A DNA stretch of 10,976 nucleotides from a bacterium (GTDB lineage: Bacteria; Bacillota_A; Clostridia; Lachnospirales; Lachnospiraceae): the NCBI GenBank assembly GCA_004562915.1, contig SFQZ01000082.1, positions 1 through 10,976 on the forward strand, in the 5' to 3' direction. This document shows, one piece after another, positions 1 to 5,393 of this stretch. Numbering within the stretch: the stretch's first letter is position 1; each line of letters opens with the position of its first letter. The position numbers and the translations under genes are program-made. The notes under the pieces are model-generated. The model did no database searches, was not told the DNA's origin, and saw nothing but the letters and a program-made list of their open reading frames with translations.

Positions 1-187
1 CCATTATACCAAACGGAACAGATTTATGCCTTTTTTATTGGCTGAAATATTGAATTTTCAAGGTTCAACACACCGTATTGGTGTGGGAAGTTTTAGTTAT
101 TTTATTTTATTTTCGACGTACTCAATGATAACACATTTTTTTTGCTGTGTCAAAATACCAAAATTATTTTTTTACACTTTTTTTACA
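1..187. other. AT-rich intergenic region, no gene seen
   Basis: This stretch lies downstream of the sdpI-like gene and holds no convincing coding sequence. It contains a small hairpin at 69-85 (arms CACACC and GGTGTG, 5-base loop). On the plus strand a T-rich but interrupted tract follows it; on the minus strand there is no U-tract, so it is not a good terminator for sdpI. A tandem 11-bp repeat (TTTTTTTACAC twice) occupies 167-188 and runs into the sdpI stop codon. A TATAAT hexamer reads leftwards at 3-8 on the minus strand but has no recognisable -35. Nothing else is evident. Confidence 0.5.
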
Positions 188-826
188 CTAAATCCCCTTT
201 TTATACAACACAAACGAATACACAATCGGAACAAGTACAGAAACCATAAGGATAGCAACGAGCAGCCAGCCCAACTGTAAAATTCCATTGATAAGAAAAA
301 CAACTCCACTCAAAATCCACAGCCAGGAAGCAAGACGATGCGTCCGATTCCAGTTTTCTTCACTGTCCAATGTCCATGGAATCTTAATTCCAACAGTATA
401 GTTTTGTTTTACCTTGTGCATATAATTTCCAAGAATCATAAACACAATCCCGACCATAATATTTACAATCATCCCGATATTTACTTCTATGCCCAGGGCA
501 ATCGCATAAGAGGACAGACAACAGATCAGCGATGCTGCCGGAACGATCCATATGATAAACTGAAACATCTTTTCACTGATATTTTTTCTTCTGGGATCAT
601 TCATCGTCACACCGATACATAACAGATGCATGGCAAGTAAAAACAACGGAATCCCAAATACAGCCACCGGCTTACTGCTCCATCCATTCGCTGCATTGGC
701 ACTGTCAAAATGAGTCGCAATCTCATCCGGAAGACGATTCCAGAGAATCAGCCCCACAAACATCGGGCTAATAGTCACGAGACTTGCAAGAATGATCATC
801 CATTTATTTTTTTTCATCATTTTCAT
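188..826 (-). CDS. sdpI: SdpI-family membrane immunity-type protein
   Basis: This is an integral membrane protein of the SdpI/DUF1648 family. In Bacillus subtilis, SdpI protects the cell from the SdpC toxin and sequesters the repressor SdpR at the membrane. The sequence shows about six hydrophobic segments (roughly residues 9-29, 54-74, 89-110, 116-135, 166-181 and 184-207). The DUF1648 signature LPDEIATHFDSANAANGW follows the first segment. The SdpI C-terminal motif VGIKIPWTLDSEENWNRTHR is at 145-164. At 212 aa the length fits the family. The ATG at 826 lies only 2 nt after the AGGAGG (828-834 region), which is too close; Met3 at 820 (8-nt spacing) is the more likely start. The gene overlaps the end of the upstream repressor gene, so the two are translationally coupled. 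No toxin gene is nearby, so the role in immunity is inferred. Confidence 0.88.
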   Translation of the reverse strand: MKMMKKNKWMIILASLVTISPMFVGLILWNRLPDEIATHFDSANAANGWSSKPVAVFGIPLFLLAMHLLCIGVTMNDPRRKNISEKMFQFIIWIVPAASLICCLSSYAIALGIEVNIGMIVNIMVGIVFMILGNYMHKVKQNYTVGIKIPWTLDSEENWNRTHRLASWLWILSGVVFLINGILQLGWLLVAILMVSVLVPIVYSFVLYKKGI

Positions 827-1088
827 TTCCTCCTGTAAGTTCTGTCAGCCAGAGCAGAACTTCTTCCACCACCGTTGTATTTAATTCATAAAAAACATAG
901 TTTTTAACTTTTGTTTCCCATACCAGATCCGCCTTTTTTAGAACACTCAGATGATACGATATCGTAGCACCTGTCATATCAAAATGGCTGCCGATCTCAC
1001 CCGCTGACATCTTTCCGTTTTTTAAAAGCTGGAGAATTTCCCTCCGGACCGGATCTGACAAAGCTTTAAAAGTTTCTGCAAAAGACAT
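804..1088 (-). CDS. sdpR: ArsR-family repressor, SdpR-like autorepressor
   Basis: This is a 94-aa winged helix-turn-helix DNA-binding protein of the ArsR/SmtB family. Residues 4-24 resemble the usual first helices (ETFKALSDPVRREILQLL). The helix-turn-helix is at about 28-56, with the recognition helix around ATISYHLSVLKKADL, and the beta wing follows (NYVFYEL). The metal-binding CxC motif typical of ArsR/CadC sensors is absent, which agrees with an SdpR-type repressor that responds to its partner SdpI rather than to a metal. GAGGTGA precedes the ATG at a normal distance. The stop overlaps the start of the sdpI-like gene by about 20 nt. Its promoter is flanked by two copies of one palindrome, which points to autorepression. 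The family is secure; the SdpR assignment rests on the linked sdpI. Confidence 0.9.
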   Translation of the reverse strand: MSFAETFKALSDPVRREILQLLKNGKMSAGEIGSHFDMTGATISYHLSVLKKADLVWETKVKNYVFYELNTTVVEEVLLWLTELTGGNENDEKK

Positions 1089-1105
1089 GTCATCACCTCA
1101 TTTTA

Positions 1106-1127
1106 TATTTAGAAATTTTTCTAAATA
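1106..1127. promoter_or_regulatory. Palindromic operator 1, over the sdpR transcription start
   Basis: This is a 22-bp inverted repeat with arms TATTTAGAA and TTCTAAATA around a 4-bp centre. It lies directly downstream of the sdpR -10 box and covers the expected +1. A bound dimeric winged-helix protein there would block initiation. The same arms recur at 1162-1183. That the adjacent ArsR-type protein binds it is an inference. Confidence 0.75.
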
Positions 1128-1128
1128 C

Positions 1129-1157
1129 ATAGTACCATTCCATTCGTGTTTCGTCAA
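1129..1157 (-). promoter_or_regulatory. Sigma-A promoter of sdpR-sdpI
   Basis: On the minus strand the -35 TTGACG (1152-1157) and the -10 TACTAT (1129-1134) are separated by 17 nt. The predicted start of transcription is near 1122, inside operator 1. The untranslated leader would be about 34 nt and carries the ribosome binding site of sdpR. Confidence 0.75.
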
Positions 1158-1161
1158 TTAG

Positions 1162-1183
1162 TATTTAGAAAATATTCTAAATA
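1162..1183. promoter_or_regulatory. Palindromic operator 2, between the divergent promoters
   Basis: This is a second copy of the 22-bp palindrome: arms TATTTAGAA and TTCTAAATA, centre AATA, extended by one matching G/C pair on the outside. It lies 4 nt beyond the sdpR -35 and 1 nt before the proposed -35 of the plus-strand amidase gene. It is offset by 56 bp from operator 1. It could help repress sdpR, and it is close enough to the amidase promoter to affect it as well. Confidence 0.7.
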
Positions 1184-1184
1184 C

Positions 1185-1213
1185 TTTCCAATTTTCCATT
1201 TATCTTTTATAAT
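1185..1213 (+). promoter_or_regulatory. Probable promoter of the nitrilase-family gene
   Basis: A perfect -10 TATAAT (1208-1213) is preceded, after 17 nt, by TTTCCA (1185-1190), which matches the -35 consensus at four of six positions. The predicted transcription start near 1220 leaves a leader of about 40 nt before the ATG at 1260. The promoter abuts operator 2. Confidence 0.6.
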
Positions 1214-1259
1214 ATGGATGAGACAAGGGATAAAATGTCAACATGAGGAGGATTCAATT

Positions 1260-2060
1260 ATGCATACTATCATCGCCCTTGCCCAATGTGGCGCAACAGA
1301 AAACATGGAAGAGAACCTTCTTATCGCAGCCCGATACATGAAATCCGCCAAACAGGCACACGCTTCCATAGTTGTATTTCCTGAATATTTTATGATGCCT
1401 TACACTGCGTCTGATCATCAGTATGTAACAAAAGCCCAAAAACAGAACGGGGCTTTCGTCTCCCGGATGGCGCAGCTGGCAAAAGGATATGGATTGTGGG
1501 TTATTTTCGGAATGAATGAAAAACCGGACGCTCATGAATGCGCGGAACCCAATAAGTGTTACAACACACTCATCATTCTCGATCATTGCGGAAATCACCG
1601 GGGCTTTTACCGCAAACAGCATCTTTTCGATGCCTTCACCTGGAAAGAATCCGATGATACCCTTCCGGGAGATATTACTTTTTCGCCTCTGGAAACACCC
1701 TTCGGTAAACTGGGGCTTGGCACCTGTTATGATCTCCGCTTTCCTGATGTAGCACGAAAGCAGGCGCTGAATGGGGCACAGATCATGATCTATCCATCCG
1801 CCTGGGTACAGGGTGAACTGAAAGATATTCACTGGAAAACCCTTTTGCAGGCCCGTGCCATAGAAAATAGTATGTATGTGATAGGTTGTTCGCAGTATAT
1901 ACCTGATACCTATCTTGGTAAAAGCTGTGCCTTTGATCCGATGGGAAGACTTTTGGCTGAAGGCGGTTCAAAGGAAGAATTGATTCTTGTCCCTGTTACT
2001 CCGGAAGAAACAGAGAAGGCTAGAGAGATCATTCCGGCTCTGTTGTCGGAGCTAAAATAA
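1260..2060 (+). CDS. Nitrilase-superfamily carbon-nitrogen hydrolase (amidase)
   Basis: This cytoplasmic hydrolase belongs to the nitrilase superfamily, whose members cleave amide-type C-N bonds with a Glu-Lys-Cys triad. All three residues are visible: Glu42 in VVFPEYF, Lys119 in FYRKQHLF and Cys156 in LGTCYDLRFPD. At 266 aa it has the length of the single-domain omega-amidase/Nit2-like branch. The DLRFPD context after the cysteine also fits that branch, which deaminates alpha-keto amides from glutamine or asparagine transamination; the true substrate cannot be read from the sequence. The start at 1260 is chosen because AGGAGG (1246-1251) lies 8 nt upstream and the family N-terminus aligns there; the open frame extends further upstream without an RBS. 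It is the only plus-strand gene in the window, divergent from sdpR and convergent with the 90-aa gene. Confidence 0.88.
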   Translation: MHTIIALAQCGATENMEENLLIAARYMKSAKQAHASIVVFPEYFMMPYTASDHQYVTKAQKQNGAFVSRMAQLAKGYGLWVIFGMNEKPDAHECAEPNKCYNTLIILDHCGNHRGFYRKQHLFDAFTWKESDDTLPGDITFSPLETPFGKLGLGTCYDLRFPDVARKQALNGAQIMIYPSAWVQGELKDIHWKTLLQARAIENSMYVIGCSQYIPDTYLGKSCAFDPMGRLLAEGGSKEELILVPVTPEETEKAREIIPALLSELK

Positions 2061-2091
2061 GGATGTATAACGAAATTTCTTACCATATAGA

Positions 2092-2150
2092 AAGAACCGA
2101 TGCCTTACCGGCACACATCATACATTTTATGCCGTAAGAGATCGGTTCTT
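2092..2150. terminator. Large hairpin between convergent genes, likely bidirectional terminator
   Basis: Outer arms AAGAACCGAT (2092-2101) and ATCGGTTCTT (2141-2150) pair perfectly over 10 bp. An inner stem follows, CTTACCGGC (2105-2112 region) with GCCGTAAG (2131-2138) and one bulged base. The hairpin lies between the amidase stop (2060) and the end of the convergent 90-aa gene (2156). U-tracts on either side are weak, so termination efficiency is uncertain. Confidence 0.6.
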
Positions 2151-2155
2151 CCATC

Positions 2156-2428
2156 TCATCCATTATTTTTCGTTTTATCTTTTTCGCTGTTTTTATTTTC
2201 ATTTTCATGACTCAAAACCACAGGTGGTGTCAGAGAGGGATACAATTCCTTATAAGATTCTCTTTCCGCATCTGATACGATCCCTGCGGGTATCAGCCCG
2301 GTACAATCCGTGGTTGAACACGAGAAAAAATCTCCCTCATGAGAAATTCCATAAAAATCTTTCTCATCGCTTTCCTTTTTCTGAACCTGATAGCCTTTTT
2401 TCCGATATTCGGGAACTTTTTGATCCAT
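2156..2428 (-). CDS. Small hydrophilic protein of unknown function (90 aa)
   Basis: I do not recognise this protein. The open frame extends upstream to 2512, but the start at 2428 (MDQKVPEYRKK) is preferred. A GAGGT element sits about 8 nt upstream, and the extra N-terminal stretch would be hydrophobic and out of character. The 90-aa product is charged and soluble, with no signal peptide or membrane segment. It has a central segment DFFSCSTTDCTGLIPAG with two cysteines five residues apart, a second part with Pro-rich SLTPPVV, and a lysine- and asparagine-rich tail that looks disordered. It follows fabH by 96 nt on the same strand and may be cotranscribed. No clear promoter is visible in that gap. 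A coding role is supported by the RBS, the length and the structured central motif. Confidence 0.6.
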   Translation of the reverse strand: MDQKVPEYRKKGYQVQKKESDEKDFYGISHEGDFFSCSTTDCTGLIPAGIVSDAERESYKELYPSLTPPVVLSHENENKNSEKDKTKNNG

Positions 2429-2524
2429 AATGATACCTCTTGTCTTTCCTTGGATGATTATTGAAACCAAATAATTCAACACTATCAGTATATCCACGAC
2501 TGGGCATTTCATACGGAGAACATA

Positions 2525-3466
2525 TTACCACACAATCTGTGCTGCTCCCCATGTGAGTCCCGCTCCGAACCCGGACATCATCAGGCGGTCACCTTTTCTC
2601 AGCATTCCGCTTCGATTCATCTCATCAAGCAGGATCGGTATACTTGCAGCTGAGGTATTACCATATTGATCCATATTCATCGGAAATTTTTCTTCCGGTT
2701 CTTTCAGTCTTTTTGCTGCAGACTGTATGATCCTGCTGTTTGCCTGATGGAGAAGATACCAACGAATATCTTCTTTCTCTGTTCCTGTCATTTCCAGCAC
2801 TTCCTGGATACATTCCGGAACTTTTTTTACTGCGAATTTAAATACTTCCTGTCCATTCATCTGAATATAAGCCGAACCTTCTGTACGATTGGTTCCCGCA
2901 CAGGTAAGGACTTCACCCTTATCTCCGTCTGCATGCTGAACAAACCCTTCCAGTCCGGTTTCTGACGCTTCTACCACTGCAGCTCCTGCTCCATCTCCAA
3001 AAAGGACACAGGTAGAACGATCCGTCCAGTCTACCAGCTTGGATAAAACTTCCGTTCCAATGATCAACGCTTTTTTATAAATTCCCGCTGTAAAATAAGC
3101 ATGCGCCGTGTTCAGAGCAAACAAAAATCCCGAACATGCCGCACTGAGATCAAATGCCACCGCATGTTTGGCTCCGATTTCTTTCTGCACCATACACGCA
3201 GTTGACGGAAATTGCATATCAGCCGTACAGGTTGCAACGATAATCAGCTCTATCTCATCTGCTGATACTCCTGCATTTTCCAGTGCCCGTTTTGCTGCCT
3301 CAGATGCCATCCCGGCGCCGGTTTCCTCCTCTGCCACATGGCGATTTCTAATACCCGTTCTGGAAGAAATCCACTCATCACTGGTATCTACCTGTCTGGA
3401 TAACTGATCATTGGTTATAATATTTGTGGGAAGGCAGCTGCCTGTCCCAATAATTCTCGTTGTCAT
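2525..3466 (-). CDS. fabH: Beta-ketoacyl-ACP synthase III (FabH)
   Basis: FabH starts type II fatty-acid synthesis by condensing an acyl-CoA with malonyl-ACP to give a beta-ketoacyl-ACP. The thiolase-fold active-site triad is intact: Cys111 in LSAACSGF, His240 in LLHQANSR and Asn270 in YGNTSAAS. The N-terminal part has the typical DEWISSRTGIRNRH, and the C-terminus ends with GFGAGLTWGAAQIVW. The 313-aa length is normal. A GAGGAAA ribosome binding site precedes the ATG at 3466. The gene is not accompanied by acpP, fabD, fabK, fabG or fabF within the window. It has its own consensus promoter overlapped by FabT-like palindromic sequence, so it is probably controlled with the rest of the fatty-acid regulon from a distance. 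Acyl-chain preference (straight or branched primer) cannot be told from the sequence. Confidence 0.95.
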   Translation of the reverse strand: MTTRIIGTGSCLPTNIITNDQLSRQVDTSDEWISSRTGIRNRHVAEEETGAGMASEAAKRALENAGVSADEIELIIVATCTADMQFPSTACMVQKEIGAKHAVAFDLSAACSGFLFALNTAHAYFTAGIYKKALIIGTEVLSKLVDWTDRSTCVLFGDGAGAAVVEASETGLEGFVQHADGDKGEVLTCAGTNRTEGSAYIQMNGQEVFKFAVKKVPECIQEVLEMTGTEKEDIRWYLLHQANSRIIQSAAKRLKEPEEKFPMNMDQYGNTSAASIPILLDEMNRSGMLRKGDRLMMSGFGAGLTWGAAQIVW

Positions 3467-3485
3467 ATATTTTCCTCGTCTATAT

Positions 3486-3518
3486 TTTGATTATCAAAGT
3501 ATTTATCTATCAAAGTAT
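3486..3518. promoter_or_regulatory. FabT-like (MarR-type) operator at the fabH start site
   Basis: A perfect 13-bp palindrome TTTGATTATCAAA (3486-3498) resembles the operator I recall for FabT, the MarR-family regulator of fatty-acid synthesis in Firmicutes. The decamer ATCAAAGTAT occurs twice, at 3493-3502 and 3509-3518, giving a second weaker site 16 bp away that overlaps the fabH -10. Together they cover the -10, the predicted transcription start and the early leader, as expected for repression. The regulator itself is not in the window. Confidence 0.6.
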
Positions 3519-3542
3519 AGTACAGGCTTCGGAGTTTGTCAA
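3514..3542 (-). promoter_or_regulatory. Sigma-A promoter of fabH
   Basis: On the minus strand, consensus -35 TTGACA (3537-3542) and -10 TATACT (3514-3519) are 17 nt apart. Transcription would begin near 3507, leaving a leader of about 40 nt before the fabH ATG. Confidence 0.8.
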
Positions 3543-3556
3543 TATAGAACTAATTA

Positions 3557-3580
3557 TGGGCTGTTTAAATAAACAGCCCA
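3557..3580 (-). terminator. Hairpin after the aminotransferase gene
   Basis: This is a perfect 10-bp stem (TGGGCTGTTT with AAACAGCCCA) and a 4-nt loop, 41 nt beyond the stop codon of the aminotransferase and just upstream of the fabH -35. On the minus strand it is followed by an AT-rich but not T-rich run, so it is an imperfect intrinsic terminator. Its position at the end of the operon supports the call. Confidence 0.55.
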
Positions 3581-3621
3581 TTTTAACCAATTTACTGTAT
3601 CATTTTTGCAAAAGCATCCGA

Positions 3622-4788
3622 TTACTTAATGATCCCACTTTCTTTTACATTTTTAACCGCTCTTTGTATCGCATCTTCATCCTGAACAAGCGCGACTCTG
3701 ACGTATCCTTCTCCCGACGGTCCGAACGCACTTCCCGGTGTAACGATCACACCTGCTTTGTCCAGAAGGGTTTTTACAAATTCTTCCGAAGAAGTATAAC
3801 CTTCCGGAATCTTAGCCCATACAAACATAGTTGCAGGACACTTTTCAATCTCCCATCCAATAGAAGTCATGCCTTCACAGAAACAGTCACGTCTTCTCTG
3901 ATAGGCTTCGCGGGTCGTTTTTACGCAGGACTGATCTCCTGTAATAGCAGCAATTGCCGCTTTTTGGACCGGTATAAACATACCATAGTCTGTGTTGGAC
4001 TTGAGCGTTGTCATCTTCTCAACGATTTCACGGTTGCCAATGCAGAATCCGATTCTGGCTCCCGCAAGACCATAAGTCTTGGAAAGGGAATTAAACTCTA
4101 CACCTACTTCTTTTGCTCCTTCATACTGCAGGAAACTTCCGCTTGTTTCCATACCAAAAGCCAGTTCACTGTAAGCGTTGTCGTGCAGTACCGCAATATC
4201 ATATTTTTTTGCAAATGCAATCAATTTCTCATAAAACCATCCCGGTGCCATAGCTGTTGTGGGATTGTTCGGATAGGAGACCACCATCAATTTGGCAGCC
4301 TTTGCCACTTCCTCAGGAATAGCGTCAAAATCAATCAAATAATCATTTTCCTTTTTCAATGGCATATAGTGAAGATCTGCCCCGGCAATCACAGGACCAT
4401 CTCCAAATATAGGATAACAGGGATCCGGCACAAGAACTACGTCACCCGGATCTACCAGTGTCAGACCAATGTGAGACAGTCCTTCCTGACTTCCCAGAAG
4501 CGACACCACTTCACTATCCGGATCAATGTCCACCTGATACCTTCTTTTATACCAGACACTTACTGCTTCGTGAAGCTCTTTCAAATCCTGAATGGCATAC
4601 ACATAATTTCTTTTATCCTGAGCTGCCTCAGTCAACGCCTGAATAATGTGATCTGCCGGGGGTATATTAGGGGTACCGATACTCAGATCAATCACCTCTT
4701 CCCCCTTTCTCAGTTTTTCCTTTTTCATCTCCAGTAACACAGTAAAGATACTGGTACCAAATCGTTCCATTCGTTTTGAAAATTTCAT
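3622..4788 (-). CDS. PLP-dependent aminotransferase, class I/II fold
   Basis: This fold-type I aminotransferase transfers an amino group between an amino acid and a 2-oxo acid in the cytoplasm. The PLP-binding Lys237 lies in NSLSKTYGLAGARIGF. Other cofactor and substrate residues are the Asn of SYPNNPT (residues 171-177), Asp203 and Tyr206 in LHDNAYSE, and the C-terminal carboxylate-binding Arg364 in GYVRVAL. The 388-aa length is full. The sequence resembles the group that includes PatA and the LL-diaminopimelate aminotransferase-like enzymes, but I cannot assign a substrate. The gene begins 1 nt after the stop of the DUF5662 gene, with GGACAGGAAT in that gene's end serving as ribosome binding site. 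It is therefore the last gene of the exonuclease operon. Confidence 0.9.
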   Translation of the reverse strand: MKFSKRMERFGTSIFTVLLEMKKEKLRKGEEVIDLSIGTPNIPPADHIIQALTEAAQDKRNYVYAIQDLKELHEAVSVWYKRRYQVDIDPDSEVVSLLGSQEGLSHIGLTLVDPGDVVLVPDPCYPIFGDGPVIAGADLHYMPLKKENDYLIDFDAIPEEVAKAAKLMVVSYPNNPTTAMAPGWFYEKLIAFAKKYDIAVLHDNAYSELAFGMETSGSFLQYEGAKEVGVEFNSLSKTYGLAGARIGFCIGNREIVEKMTTLKSNTDYGMFIPVQKAAIAAITGDQSCVKTTREAYQRRRDCFCEGMTSIGWEIEKCPATMFVWAKIPEGYTSSEEFVKTLLDKAGVIVTPGSAFGPSGEGYVRVALVQDEDAIQRAVKNVKESGIIK

Positions 4789-4789
4789 T

Positions 4790-5392
4790 TTATTCCTGTC
4801 CTCTCCTGCTGCTCCACGGCTCTTTCACATAAGTATCTCCCTTACCGCCGAAACGGCCTTTTCCTTTCAGATACACATTTTTAATATAGGCCAGGGTAGC
4901 CGCTTCCCCTTTTACAGCCAGCATCTTAAGCAGATATTCCAACTGTGCTTTTGTATCTTCATGAATAAACCAAAGTTTCTCTTTCCCTTTTTCATAATAG
5001 GCAAGAGGCGATGCATCCGTATAATCGTCCGGATGATACACCATTGATGCGCTGATCCGGTCCATGATCATTTCCGCTATATACTTTCTGGGCATAGGCA
5101 TACCGGCCAGCACATGTTCTGCCCCGATGCCATAGTCCACCCAATATTCAAAATGATGTCTATTTCTTCCTTTATGATGGAGCCAGGATTTTGAAAGACC
5201 GGTGTCCTCTCTCTCCGCATTGTTCGGGCTCCTTGTTCCCTGATAATACTTTGCTCCCACCCAAAATTCCGTGGGTGAATATTTGGAGAGATCATGAAGC
5301 AGCCCCTGACGATAGAGCCCTACTTTGAAACAATACTTCATGACCAGTATTTTATGAGATGTTATTGTTTTAAAATGTCCCCAGGCGTTCAT
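4790..5392 (-). CDS. DUF5662-family protein with HD-like metal-site pattern
   Basis: I recognise this as a DUF5662-type protein of unknown function, found widely in Firmicutes. At 200 aa it is soluble, with no signal peptide or membrane helix. The conserved-looking positions are His13 in TSHK, His33-Asp34 in LLHDLSKYS, His72-His73 and His79-His80 in LHHKGRNRHHFEYW, and Asp111 in MIMDRISAS. The order H...HD...H...H...D is what a metal-dependent HD-domain phosphohydrolase would show. That is an inference from pattern, not a demonstrated activity. The C-terminus is basic and Gly-rich. It begins 1 nt after the preceding gene (AGGGA in that gene's end as RBS) and ends 1 nt before the aminotransferase, so it is an inner gene of the operon. 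Confidence 0.8.
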   Translation of the reverse strand: MNAWGHFKTITSHKILVMKYCFKVGLYRQGLLHDLSKYSPTEFWVGAKYYQGTRSPNNAEREDTGLSKSWLHHKGRNRHHFEYWVDYGIGAEHVLAGMPMPRKYIAEMIMDRISASMVYHPDDYTDASPLAYYEKGKEKLWFIHEDTKAQLEYLLKMLAVKGEAATLAYIKNVYLKGKGRFGGKGDTYVKEPWSSRRGQE

Positions 5393-5393
5393 T

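Noticed and set aside
69..85. Hairpin CACACC/GGTGTG as the sdpI terminator
   Set aside because: It is about 100 nt from the sdpI stop and has no U-tract on the minus strand.
26..280. Plus-strand open frame of 84 codons at the left edge
   Set aside because: It is low-complexity, Phe- and Thr-rich, overlaps the end of sdpI and has no ribosome binding site.
1254..1832. Minus-strand open frame of 192 codons opposite the nitrilase-family gene
   Set aside because: The plus-strand frame has the full Glu-Lys-Cys triad and a strong ribosome binding site; the antisense frame has no domain or RBS.
3460..4737. Long plus-strand open frame (425 codons) opposite the aminotransferase and fabH promoter
   Set aside because: It lies antisense to a clear PLP aminotransferase, has no recognisable domain and a composition rich in Cys, Phe, His and Ile typical of antisense frames, and runs through the fabH promoter and the terminator hairpin.
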